From Taklimakanibacter sp021828105 (GTDB lineage: Bacteria; Pseudomonadota; Alphaproteobacteria; Rhizobiales; Aestuariivirgaceae): DNA of 64,000 bases. The position numbers and the translations under genes were made by a program. The notes under the pieces are model-generated. The model had not been told where the DNA came from. It saw only the letters and a program-made list of their open reading frames with translations, and made no database searches. Positions 52,361-61,210 of this stretch are shown here, in pieces (position 1 is the stretch's first letter; every line of letters starts with the position of its first letter). The stretch covers positions 87,356 to 151,355 of the forward strand of contig JAKATG010000021.1 in assembly GCA_021828105.1 (NCBI GenBank), in the 5' to 3' direction.

Positions 52361-53492
52361 ATGCGCGCCGAAATCATCAATCTCGTCGATGAGATGAAGC
52401 AGTCCATAGGACTGCTGAGGAGGCATCTTTGACTGGGATAACGCCCAGAAGAAGCTCGCCGAGCTGAATGCCAGGGCCGAGGACCCGGCTCTGTGGAACG
52501 ATCCCCAGGTGGCGCAGGACGTCATGCGCAAGCGCCAGGATCTCGAAAGCCGGATCAAGCTGGTGCGCCGCCTCGAGCAGACGATCGAGGACAATACCGG
52601 CCTGATCGAGCTCGGCGAGGCCGAGAACGACTTGGGCATAGTCAAGGATGCCGAGAAGGCGCTCATCGGCCTCAAGGATGAGGTCGGCAAGCACGAGATC
52701 GAGACGCTGCTCTCGGGCGAGGCCGATCAGAACGACACCTTCCTGCAAGTGAATGCCGGCGCCGGCGGCACCGAGAGCCAGGACTGGGCCAACATGCTCT
52801 TGCGCATGTATATTCGCTGGGCCGAGCAGCATGATTACAAGGTCGACGTCCTCGACGAGCATGCAGGCGAGGAGGCCGGCATCAAGTCGGCCACCCTCCA
52901 GGTCAAGGGCCACAATGCCTATGGCTGGCTCAAGACCGAATCGGGCGTGCACCGCCTGGTGCGCATCTCGCCCTATGATTCGAATGCCCGCCGCCACACG
53001 TCTTTCGCCTCGATCTGGGTCTATCCGGTCATCGACGACTCGATCGACATCAAGGTCAATGAAAGCGACTGCCGCATCGACACCTATCGCGCCTCGGGCG
53101 CCGGCGGCCAGCATGTCAACACGACCGACTCGGCGGTGCGCATCACCCATATACCGACCGGCATCGTCGTCGCCTGCCAGAGCGAGCGCTCGCAGCACAA
53201 GAACCGGGCGACCGCCTGGAAGATGCTGAAAGCCAGGCTCTATGAGATGGAACTGCAGAAGCAGCAGGAAAAGATCGACGCCGCCAATGCCAAGAAGACC
53301 GATATCGGCTGGGGGCACCAGATCAGGTCCTATGTGCTGCAGCCTTATCAGCTGGTGAAGGATCTGCGCACCGGCACGACCAGCACCAATCCGGGCGCCG
53401 TGCTCGATGGCGACCTCGACGAGTTCATGGCCGCTTCGCTCGCGCAACGCGTGCATGGCGGCGGACCGGCGCAGGTGGACGATATCGATTGA
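52361..53492 (+). CDS. prfB: Peptide chain release factor 2, with programmed +1 frameshift
   Basis: RF2 terminates at UGA and UAA. Translation starts at ATG 52361 and reaches an in-frame UGA at 52430-52432 after 23 codons; the ribosome skips one base (T at 52430) and goes on in the +1 frame from GAC 52431, so the product is 376 residues (segments 52361-52429 and 52431-53492). The slip site CTTTGAC, preceded by the Shine-Dalgarno-like AGGAGG, is the classic autoregulatory arrangement. The GGQ of ASGAGGQHVNTTDSA is present. The stop-codon tripeptide, usually SPF, reads SPY here (RISPYDSNARRHTSF). A caller that ignores the frameshift will start too late. Confidence 0.95.
52419..52433 (+). promoter_or_regulatory. 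prfB: RF2 programmed frameshift site
   Basis: AGGAGG (an internal Shine-Dalgarno) followed after CAT by CTT TGA C. When RF2 is scarce, the slow UGA and the upstream pairing cause a +1 slip on CTT. Confidence 0.95.
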
Positions 53493-53530
53493 TCGCTTGA
53501 GGCCTTTTCAACCGGCGGAATAATGGGTTA

Positions 53531-53556
53531 GCCTGCCAGAATACTAATCAGGCAGG
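53531..53556. promoter_or_regulatory. Conserved hairpin motif upstream of the Rieske gene (copy 2)
   Basis: CCTGCC (53532-53537) pairs with GGCAGG (53551-53556) around a 13-base loop with CTAAT. It begins with GCCTGCCA as in copy 1 at 49748-49774. Its right arm ends 4 bp before the ATG, so a hairpin in the mRNA could cover the ribosome-binding site. Confidence 0.6.
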
Positions 53557-53560
53557 TGTC

Positions 53561-54574
53561 ATGCTCAATCTCGATCCGCGTTATTATATCGACCCCTCGA
53601 TCTACGACCGTGAGCGCACGGAACTCTTTGCCAGGACGTGGCAATTACTCGGACCGGTCTCGCAGGTGAAGGAGCGGGGCGAATATTGCGCGGTCGAGAT
53701 CGCCGGCCACAAGGTCTTCGCCATCAGGGGCAAGGACGGCAAGCTGCGCGGTTTCCGCAATCTCTGCCGGCACAGGGGCGCCCGCCTCCTCGAGGAGGGC
53801 AATGGCCGCTGCCCGACCATCCGCTGTCCCTATCATCAATGGGTATGGGCCGATGACGGCCGTCTCATGAATGTGCCGTGGTTCGGCGAGGACGCGGATT
53901 TCAAGCTCACCGACTGGCGGCTGGCGGAGATCCCGGTCGCCGAATGGCGGGGTCTCCTGTTCATCGCCATAGATCCCCAGGTGACGCTCGAGCAGCAATT
54001 GGCCGATGTCGTCGGCGAGCTCGCCGAAGAGCCGATCGAGAGCTACACGCCGCTCAGGCGCGAGCGCATGGTGTTCGACTCCAATTGGAAGATCTATACG
54101 GACAACTTCGTCGAGGGCTATCACATACCGGGCATCCACCCGCAGTTCTTCGCGGCCATCGATTTCGAGCAGTTCAAGACCACCGCCCATGACGGCTTGA
54201 TCCGCATGACGGCGCCGCCGCGCGACGGCTTGTTCTATCGCGGCAAGTGGCTGTGGATGTGGCCGAACTGGACCCTGTCGCTGTTCGACGGCGGGATGAA
54301 TACATCCAGGATCAACCCCTTGGGTCCCGACCGCACCGAGCTCATCTATCATTTCTATTTCGCCGATACGTCCGAGGCGAAGGCCAAAGAGCGCGACGAC
54401 CTGATCGCCCGCAATCTCGCCATCGTGCGCGAGGACTTCGAAATATGCCTCGAGACCCACAAGAACTATGCCTCGGGCGCCTATTCGCCGGGCCCCTTGT
54501 CGCCCCGGCATGAGGCGGGCGTCGCCTATTTCCAGGACCGCATCCGGCACAGTCTCGGCCTGTCGCAGATGTGA
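53561..54574 (+). CDS. Rieske non-heme iron oxygenase, alpha subunit
   Basis: A 337-residue terminal oxygenase. The Rieske [2Fe-2S] ligands are Cys/His in CRHRGAR and Cys/His in CPYHQW (about residues 69-92). The mononuclear iron site is in DNFVEGYHIPGIHP near residue 185: the two histidines are spaced as usual, but the bridging residue between the two iron centres is Glu rather than the common Asp. Glu at this position is known from CntA-type carnitine oxygenases and related N-demethylases, so an amine substrate is possible. No reductase or ferredoxin gene is adjacent. The hairpin motif at 53531-53556 lies on its ribosome-binding region. Confidence 0.9.
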   Translation: MLNLDPRYYIDPSIYDRERTELFARTWQLLGPVSQVKERGEYCAVEIAGHKVFAIRGKDGKLRGFRNLCRHRGARLLEEGNGRCPTIRCPYHQWVWADDGRLMNVPWFGEDADFKLTDWRLAEIPVAEWRGLLFIAIDPQVTLEQQLADVVGELAEEPIESYTPLRRERMVFDSNWKIYTDNFVEGYHIPGIHPQFFAAIDFEQFKTTAHDGLIRMTAPPRDGLFYRGKWLWMWPNWTLSLFDGGMNTSRINPLGPDRTELIYHFYFADTSEAKAKERDDLIARNLAIVREDFEICLETHKNYASGAYSPGPLSPRHEAGVAYFQDRIRHSLGLSQM

Positions 54575-54877
54575 TCGGTATGAGCAAAGAGGGCCTTGAT
54601 TAATCGAGAGAATCCTCGAAACTGCCCAGGGTTGAGATAAGTATGGGGGAGGGCCGCGCAATTGCGACCTGCCATTGTTTGGCCGTCATTGATGGGCTTA
54701 TCTCGCCAGACGCCGTGGTGCTGGCCGCCGGAACCGGCAGGCATTGGCGGGTGGGGAATGTTCCGGAGCGGTCATTAAGCCGTCCGGAGGGGGCAGGCCC
54801 TGATGGTTTATTGGGCGGCGCAAGCCGTCGACGTGTGACGGTGCATTAGGCGAAATCTTCAGTCGGGGCTGCGCAGT
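54575..54877. other. Intergenic region without recognised features
   Basis: 303 bp between the Rieske gene and the DUF3971 protein gene. A frame at 54643-54849 has no plausible ribosome-binding site or family likeness, so no gene is called. It should contain the promoter of the downstream gene. Confidence 0.5.
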
Positions 54878-57800
54878 TTGCGGCGATTTTGGAAAACGGC
54901 GGCGCTGGTACTCCTGTCCCTGACGGCGATCATTGTCGTCGCGGGCGGTGCGCTCTTCATCAAGCTGATGACGGGACCGGTCTCGCTCGACTTCATGCGC
55001 GACCGCATCCAATCCGGGATCAACTCCAATCTGGGGGGCCTCAGGGTCAGGCTCGAAGGCGTGCTCGTCGAGCGCGATGCCAATACCGGCATGCCGCATT
55101 TCCGCCTGCGCAATGTCGAGCTCACCGATCCGCGGGGCGAGGTCATCGCCCGGGCCCCCAAGGCGGCGATCGGCGTCGACGGCAGCGAGCTGATGAGCGG
55201 CACGGTTGTGCCGAAGCAGATCGAGCTGATCGGTCCACGTATCGTGGTCAGGCGCACCCTCGGCGGCGGCTTCAAGCTCGGCTTCGACGAGCATCAGGCA
55301 GCTGACGGCCCCAAGAATGATGCCGGCAAATCCAACCAGGAAACCAGCCTGCAGCAGATTCCGCCGGAGACTCAGGGGGCGACCGTCATCGATTTCCTGA
55401 GCGGCAACATGCCGGGCGCCGAGCGGGCGACCGCCACCATCGCCAGCCTCGACAGCATTCTGGTGAGCGATGCCGTCATCCAGCTGGTGGATGAGATCAA
55501 CGCCACCAGCTTCAACATCCCCAAGGCCAGCCTTGCGTTCAAGCGCATGCCTTATGGCTTCACGCTGTTCTCCGAGGCGTCGATCGCCTCGGGCGGTGAG
55601 CCCTGGCGCGCCGAGGTTTCGGCGAGCTATCGGCGGGAAGGCAAGTCATTCGCGGTCTCCGCCCGAGTCAACGATCTGGTGCCGGCGAACATCGCCGATG
55701 AGATTTTTGCGCTCTCCAAGCTCGCCCAGGTCAAGCTGCCGCTCTCGGGCCATATCGAGATGGAGGTCAGCGAGGACGCCGACATACTGAGCGGCTCGGC
55801 CGAATTCACCGCCGCCGCCGGCGAAGTCGGCCTGCCGGGCTTCATCGCCGAGCCGATCGCCGTCGATGAGGGGCTGCTGCGGCTCGATTTCGATCCCAAG
55901 AGCGGCGGCATGGTCATCAGCAATTCGACCTTGCTCATCGGCGGCACGCCGGCGCAGATCTCAGGCCGCATCACCCCGATCCGTGAGGCCGACCGGCGCC
56001 TCGATGCGCTCAAGATCGAGATCAACGCCCGCAATCTGAGCCTCGATCCGAGCGCCAATTTCGACCACGAGATCGCCATCGATCGGGTGGATTTCTCTGG
56101 GCTCGCCTCGGTGCGGGAAGCGCGTTTCGACGTCGAGGATGCGGTGATCATGGCCGGCAATGCCGGCATCAGGCTGCGCGGCAGCTTCACCGGTGGCGAG
56201 CGGTCGGTGGGCATCAGGCTCGCGGGGCGCCTGCGCGACGTATCGGCGCCGATCCTCAAGCGCTTGTGGCCGCCGGTCGTCGCTCAGAATACACGCGACT
56301 GGGTCAACACGAACATTCTCGCCGGCCGCGTCACCGACGGTGAGTTCTCGATCAATCTTCCGGTCGACGCCTTGGCCCAGGGACTCGACAACAAGCTCAT
56401 CCCGGATGCGGCCATCTCGGCCCGTTTCGGTCTCGAAGGCGTCACCACGACCTATTTCGGGGGCCTGCCGCCGATCAGCGAAGCCTCGGGCGAGGGCACG
56501 CTGGGCGGCGACACATTCGCGCTCCGTCTCGACAAGGGCAAGGTCAAGGTACCTTCCGGCAAGACGGTCGATCTCGCCAAGGGCACGCTCAAGATGACCT
56601 CGCTGCTGGCGCCGATGACGCCGGTCGATATTCATCTCGAAGGCAAAGGCACCGTCCCGGCCTTCATCGAATATCTCGACCTCGACCCCCTGAATCTCGT
56701 GAGCAAGAGCGGCAGCAAGGCACGGGCCATGACCGGCGATGCCACCGTGGCGATGGACCTGCATCTGCCGCTCATGCAGGTCGTGGCGCGCGACGACGTC
56801 AAAGTGTCAGCCGTGGCCCGGATCCGCGACGCCGACCTCAAGGGCGCACTCGACGGCATCGATCTCAGCGACGGCACGATCGTGCTCAATATCACCGAAG
56901 ACAAGTTCAGGGCGGAAGGGACGGCCAAGCTCAATGGCATCGCCGCCAAAGTCACCTGGTGGCGCGATGGCGGCGCGGAAAGCCCGCAGAACGCCATCAT
57001 CGAGACCGAGCTCGACGCCAAGGAGCGCGCGGCAGTCGGCGCCAGGGTCGACGACTTCCTCGACGGACCGGTGAAGGTCAAGGTCAGCCTGCAGGATCTT
57101 CGCGATGAGATGGGCAAGATCAAGGTCGAGGCCGACCTATCCAAGGCGCAGCTTCGCCTGGCCGCCATAGACTGGTGGCGTCCGCCGTCTCCCAAGACGA
57201 CGGCGAGCTTCGACTATTTGCCAGGCGAGAGCAAAGGCGGGCGCATCGACAACCTCACCATCAAGGGCGATGGCCTTCTGCTCAAGGGGCAGATCAGCGT
57301 GGACAAGAGCGGCAACCTGTCGGAAGCGAAGTTCCCGACCATTGTCCTCGACGATGACAACCGTTTCGGTGTCCGGGTTGGGCGCGGCGCGGACGGAACG
57401 AATGTCTCGATCAATGGCGCAAGCTTCGATGCGCGGCCGCTGATCCGCTCGCTGTTCGCCAACCGTGCCGATAGCGAGTCCAAAGCGAAAGGCGTCTTGA
57501 TCGTCGATGCGCTCGTCGACAAGGTCTATGCGCATAGGGGCGAGGTCGTGAACGGGGTGGCCGGGAGTTTCGTGCTGCGCGACGGCTATGTCGAGCGCGC
57601 CGCTCTGAGCGGGACTTTCGTCAGCGGCCAGCCGATCACCATCCGCATCAATCCCGCCGAGGATGGCGGGCGTGATCTGCGCATCGCCGGCCGCGATGCG
57701 GGCTCAGCACTCAGGGCCGCCAATCTCTATTCCAAGGTCGCCGGCGGCCAGATCGATTTCAACGCCAGGCTCGGCTCGGGCGCCGATGCGTCGGTGCGCA

Positions 57801-58288
57801 ATGGCCGCCTCACTTTGCGCGATTTCGAGGTGCGCGACGAGGCAGCCTTGGCCGAGCTCGATCAGAAGGGCAAGCCGAAGAAGACCGGCCCGCGCAAGGG
57901 CGGCGTGGTGTTTTCGCGGCTCACCTTACCCTTCACCAGCGATACGCGTTTCATCCGCATCGGCGATACGCTGGTCAAGGGGCCGGAGCTCGGCGCCACG
58001 GCGCAAGGCCTGATCCGCAAGACGGATGGCGCCATCGACATCGACGGCACGATCATTCCCGCCTATGCGCTCAATGCGGCGATCGGCGAAGTGCCCATCC
58101 TGGGCGACATCCTCACCGGCGGCAAAGGCGAGGGCATCTTCGGCCTCACTTATGCCGTGGGAGGCACGATGTCCCGGCCGCGCTTCCAGGTGAATCCGGT
58201 CTCGGCCATTGCACCCGGAATCCTGCGCAAGTTCTTCGAATATGGCACCAGCAACGGTCCCGTCAGGCCGCGGGGCCGGAACAACTGA
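54878..58288 (+). CDS. Large DUF3971/AsmA-like (YhdP-type) protein
   Basis: A 1136-residue envelope protein. An N-terminal membrane anchor (residues about 8-30, ALVLLSLTAIIVVAGGALF) is followed by a long beta-rich rod typical of the AsmA/YhdP/TamB group, which are thought to form lipid-conducting bridges across the periplasm. The DUF3971 region covers roughly 150-600; the C-terminal AsmA_2 region ends near 1120 (NAAIGEVPILGDILTGGKGEGIFGLTYAVGG, with the conserved GEGIFGLTY). The start is a TTG at 54878; no ATG gives a better N-terminus. The gene is followed 36 bp later by ridA. Confidence 0.87.
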   Translation: MRRFWKTAALVLLSLTAIIVVAGGALFIKLMTGPVSLDFMRDRIQSGINSNLGGLRVRLEGVLVERDANTGMPHFRLRNVELTDPRGEVIARAPKAAIGVDGSELMSGTVVPKQIELIGPRIVVRRTLGGGFKLGFDEHQAADGPKNDAGKSNQETSLQQIPPETQGATVIDFLSGNMPGAERATATIASLDSILVSDAVIQLVDEINATSFNIPKASLAFKRMPYGFTLFSEASIASGGEPWRAEVSASYRREGKSFAVSARVNDLVPANIADEIFALSKLAQVKLPLSGHIEMEVSEDADILSGSAEFTAAAGEVGLPGFIAEPIAVDEGLLRLDFDPKSGGMVISNSTLLIGGTPAQISGRITPIREADRRLDALKIEINARNLSLDPSANFDHEIAIDRVDFSGLASVREARFDVEDAVIMAGNAGIRLRGSFTGGERSVGIRLAGRLRDVSAPILKRLWPPVVAQNTRDWVNTNILAGRVTDGEFSINLPVDALAQGLDNKLIPDAAISARFGLEGVTTTYFGGLPPISEASGEGTLGGDTFALRLDKGKVKVPSGKTVDLAKGTLKMTSLLAPMTPVDIHLEGKGTVPAFIEYLDLDPLNLVSKSGSKARAMTGDATVAMDLHLPLMQVVARDDVKVSAVARIRDADLKGALDGIDLSDGTIVLNITEDKFRAEGTAKLNGIAAKVTWWRDGGAESPQNAIIETELDAKERAAVGARVDDFLDGPVKVKVSLQDLRDEMGKIKVEADLSKAQLRLAAIDWWRPPSPKTTASFDYLPGESKGGRIDNLTIKGDGLLLKGQISVDKSGNLSEAKFPTIVLDDDNRFGVRVGRGADGTNVSINGASFDARPLIRSLFANRADSESKAKGVLIVDALVDKVYAHRGEVVNGVAGSFVLRDGYVERAALSGTFVSGQPITIRINPAEDGGRDLRIAGRDAGSALRAANLYSKVAGGQIDFNARLGSGADASVRNGRLTLRDFEVRDEAALAELDQKGKPKKTGPRKGGVVFSRLTLPFTSDTRFIRIGDTLVKGPELGATAQGLIRKTDGAIDIDGTIIPAYALNAAIGEVPILGDILTGGKGEGIFGLTYAVGGTMSRPRFQVNPVSAIAPGILRKFFEYGTSNGPVRPRGRNN

Positions 58289-58324
58289 CGCTCGCGCCGG
58301 TCGCCGCGGTCTTGGAGATCGAAG

Positions 58325-58741
58325 ATGGCTGACAGCTTCAATCCGCCTGATATCTGGCAACCCTTCGGTGCGTTCTCGATGATGAAGATCGAGGGCGCAG
58401 GTCAAATTGTCCATCTCAAGGGTCAGGTCGCTCTCGACAAAGCTGGTGAGATCGTCGGCCGCAATGACATGCGCGCGCAATTGCGCAAGGTGCTGGAAAA
58501 TATAGGGGCGGCCCTCGCTTCGGTCGGCGGAACCATGGCCGACATCATATCGCTGACGCATTATGCGACCGACATCGATGCTTTCATGGCGGCCGGAGAT
58601 ATCCGCAAGGAGTTCTTTGCCGCGCCCTTTCCGATCACCACCACCGTGGAAATCAGCCGACTCTATCATCCCGATCTGGTGATCGAGATCATGGCCATTG
58701 CCGAGATACCGCGCGACCGCTTCAAGCGGCCATACGACTAA
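58325..58741 (+). CDS. RidA family enamine/imine deaminase-like protein
   Basis: A 138-residue protein of the RidA/YjgF/YER057c/UK114 family, which removes reactive enamines and 2-iminoacids. The family core includes HLKGQVALDKAGEIVGRNDMRAQ and a C-terminal VEISRLYHPDLVIEIMAIA. In the catalytic RidA subfamily an arginine near residue 105 binds the substrate carboxylate; here the residues at VEISRL are consistent with that. Other members of the family have no arginine and unknown roles. It overlaps the 3' end of tyrS by 4 bases (convergent). Confidence 0.87.
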   Translation: MADSFNPPDIWQPFGAFSMMKIEGAGQIVHLKGQVALDKAGEIVGRNDMRAQLRKVLENIGAALASVGGTMADIISLTHYATDIDAFMAAGDIRKEFFAAPFPITTTVEISRLYHPDLVIEIMAIAEIPRDRFKRPYD

Positions 58742-59991
58742 GACGCTTTCAGCAGCACGTGTTTCTTGCGACCCATCGACAGCTTGATGACGCCGTCGGA
58801 ATTGAGCGAAGCTTCGGTGAGCTGCAGCTTGTCATCGCTCACGGCGGCATCATTGACGCGCACGGCGCCGCCTTGGATCTGCCGGCGGGCATCGCCATTG
58901 GACAAGGCCAGCCCCGCCATCACGAGCGCCTTGAGCAGGCCCAGGCCGCCGCGGAAATCGGCCGCCGGCACATCGATCGTCGGGAGGCCTTCGGCGGCGA
59001 GACCTTCCTCGAAGGTGCGGCGTGCCGTCTCGGCCGCCTCGGCCGCCGCTTCGCGGCCATGGAGGAGGGTGGTGGCTTCCGTCGCCAGCGTCTTCTTGGC
59101 GTCGTTGATCTCGGCTCCGCCGAGGCTCGCCAACCGGTCGATCTCGGCGAGCGGCAGCGTGGTGAAGAGCTTGAGGAAGCGGACCACGTCGGCATCCTCG
59201 GTATTGCGCCAGAACTGCCAGTATTCGTAAGGGCTGCGCATGTCGGCATTGAGCCAGACCGCGCCCGCCGCGGTCTTGCCCATCTTGGCGCCGGAGGCGA
59301 GCGTGATCAGCGGTGTCGTCAGCGCATAGAGCTGATGCGTGCCCATGCGCCGGCCGAGATCGACGCCGGTGACGATATTGCCCCACTGGTCGGAGCCGCC
59401 CATTTGCAGGTTGGTGCCGTAGCGCCGCGCGAGCTCGGTGAAATCATAGGCCTGCAGGATCATGTAGTTGAATTCGATGAACGACATTTCTTGCTCGCGC
59501 TCGAGCCTGAGCTTCACCGAATCCATCGTCAGCATGCGGTTGATCGAGAAATGCCGGCCGATGTCGCGCAGCATGTCGATGTAATTGAGCCTGGTCAGCC
59601 ATTCGGCGTTGTCGACCATGATGGCGTCCTGAGGCGCGTTTCCGAATTTCAGGAACTTGGCGAAAACGCTTTGGATGCCGCGCTTGTTGTCCTCGATCTC
59701 CTCGACCGAGAGCAGCTTGCGGCTCTCGTCGCGCCCGGTCGGATCGCCGACCCTGGTGGTGCCGCCGCCCATGAGCGCGATGGCCTTCTGGCCGGTTGCT
59801 TGCGCCCAGTAGAGCAGCATGATCTGGACGAGCGAGCCCACATGCAGCGAACGTGCGGTGCAGTCGAAGCCGATATAGGCGTTGACCTCGTTCTTGGCCG
59901 CGAGCCGGTCCAATCCGTCGTAATCGGAACATTGGTGGATGTAGCCGCGGGCGGAAAGCGTGTTAAGGAATTCGGACGAAAACTTGCTCAT
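58738..59991 (-). CDS. tyrS: Tyrosine--tRNA ligase
   Basis: Class I aminoacyl-tRNA synthetase, 417 residues. The HIGH-like motif appears as FDCTARSLHVGSL near residues 43-55; the KMSKS-type loop is KMGKTAAG (about 236-243). The C-terminal S4 RNA-binding domain starts near residue 350 (GLLKALVMAGLALSNGDARRQIQGGAVRVND). The ATG at 59991 gives MSKFSSEFLNTLSARGYIHQC, the family N-terminus. It is divergent from anmK by 49 bp. Confidence 0.97.
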   Translation of the reverse strand: MSKFSSEFLNTLSARGYIHQCSDYDGLDRLAAKNEVNAYIGFDCTARSLHVGSLVQIMLLYWAQATGQKAIALMGGGTTRVGDPTGRDESRKLLSVEEIEDNKRGIQSVFAKFLKFGNAPQDAIMVDNAEWLTRLNYIDMLRDIGRHFSINRMLTMDSVKLRLEREQEMSFIEFNYMILQAYDFTELARRYGTNLQMGGSDQWGNIVTGVDLGRRMGTHQLYALTTPLITLASGAKMGKTAAGAVWLNADMRSPYEYWQFWRNTEDADVVRFLKLFTTLPLAEIDRLASLGGAEINDAKKTLATEATTLLHGREAAAEAAETARRTFEEGLAAEGLPTIDVPAADFRGGLGLLKALVMAGLALSNGDARRQIQGGAVRVNDAAVSDDKLQLTEASLNSDGVIKLSMGRKKHVLLKAS

Positions 59992-60040
59992 GAACGGGCC
60001 TGGATTTAGCGAAAGCGGGCTCTTACCACGGGAAAAGCGT

Positions 60041-61153
60041 GTGTCAAAACTCTACACCGCCTTGGGGCTGATGTCGGGGACATCGCTCGACGGCATCGAC
60101 ATCGCCCTCATCAAGACGGATGGCGAGGACACGGTGAAGCGCGGCCCCTCGCGCACCTATCGTTACGTCCCGGAGCAGCGTGCCATCCTCAAGGATGCCT
60201 TGAAGGATGCGCTGGCGATCAAAGAGCGGCGCGAGCGGCCCGGCAGCCTCGCCGAGGTCGAATGGTCGCTCACCGAGTGGCACGCCTTGGCGGTTGAATC
60301 CTTTTGCCAGGATTTCGGCCTAACCAGCGCGGATATCGACGTAATCGGCTTCCACGGCCAGACGGTCATCCATCGACCGGAGCGCCGTCTGACGGTCCAA
60401 TTGGGCGATGGTCCGCTGCTGGCGCGGCGGCTCAACATCCGGGTGGTGCATGATTTGCGGGCCGACGATATCGCCACGGGCGGGCAGGGGGCGCCGCTTG
60501 TGCCGGTCTATCATCGGGCGCTGGCGCAGAGCCTGGAAGTGCTGCCGCTGGCTTTCCTCAATATCGGCGGGGTCAGCAATGTCACCTGGGTCGGTGCCCA
60601 TGGCGAGCTCCTCGCTTTCGATACCGGCCCCGGCAACGCGCTCATCGACGACTGGGCGCTCAAGATGACGGGCAATCCTGTCGACACCAACGGCCGTCTC
60701 GCCTTTTCGGGGCGCGTGAACGAGGCCGTGCTGGCGCAGTTCCTGGGCGTTCCCTTCTTCGAGGAGAAGCCGCCCAAGTCGCTCGACCGCAATAGTTTCG
60801 CCGGTCTCGACCTTACAGGCCTGGGCCCGGCCGACGGTGCCGCGACCTTGACCGCCTTCACTGCGCGCTCGGTTGCCATGTCACGCGCCTGGTTCCCGGC
60901 CGATCCCAAATGCTGGGTGATCTGCGGCGGCGGTCGCAAGAACCCGGCCTTGATGGCGGCCTTGCGCTTGAGCCTGGGGCTTGGCCCGGAAGCCGTCATC
61001 CCTGCCGAAGCGGCAGGCTTCAACGGCGATTCCATGGAGGCCGAGGCCTGGGCCTATCTTGCGGTGAGGAGCCTGAAGCAGCTGCCGATCACCTTTCCGG
61101 GAACGACCGACGCGCCTGAGCCGATGACCGGGGGTGTTCTGGCGGAAGCTTAG
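60041..61153 (+). CDS. anmK: Anhydro-N-acetylmuramic acid kinase
   Basis: Hydrolyses and phosphorylates 1,6-anhydro-MurNAc, released from the cell wall by lytic transglycosylases, to MurNAc-6-phosphate for recycling. The 370-residue protein has the ASKHA phosphate loop LGLMSGTSLDGIDIALI near the N-terminus, ADDIATGGQGAPLVPVYH near residue 140 and the C-terminal PAEAAGFNGDSMEAEAWAYLA, all diagnostic of AnmK. The GTG at 60041 is preferred: the sequence upstream overlaps the divergent tyrS start and has no family similarity. A DUF1343/NamZ-type gene lies 57 bp downstream, a functionally consistent neighbour. Confidence 0.95.
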   Translation: MSKLYTALGLMSGTSLDGIDIALIKTDGEDTVKRGPSRTYRYVPEQRAILKDALKDALAIKERRERPGSLAEVEWSLTEWHALAVESFCQDFGLTSADIDVIGFHGQTVIHRPERRLTVQLGDGPLLARRLNIRVVHDLRADDIATGGQGAPLVPVYHRALAQSLEVLPLAFLNIGGVSNVTWVGAHGELLAFDTGPGNALIDDWALKMTGNPVDTNGRLAFSGRVNEAVLAQFLGVPFFEEKPPKSLDRNSFAGLDLTGLGPADGAATLTAFTARSVAMSRAWFPADPKCWVICGGGRKNPALMAALRLSLGLGPEAVIPAEAAGFNGDSMEAEAWAYLAVRSLKQLPITFPGTTDAPEPMTGGVLAEA

Positions 61154-61210
61154 ATTTTCGGCCGGCGTGTCTATTGCTTTGCACCTGAGCTTGCCCCAGC
61201 GTGTCGAATC

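Noticed and set aside
54643..54849. Small plus-strand frame between the Rieske and DUF3971 genes
   Set aside because: No ribosome-binding site and no recognisable sequence; it looks like a chance frame.
59960..60040. Longer anmK start overlapping tyrS
   Set aside because: The extra codons lie over the divergent tyrS start and do not resemble AnmK; the GTG at 60041 gives the canonical N-terminus.
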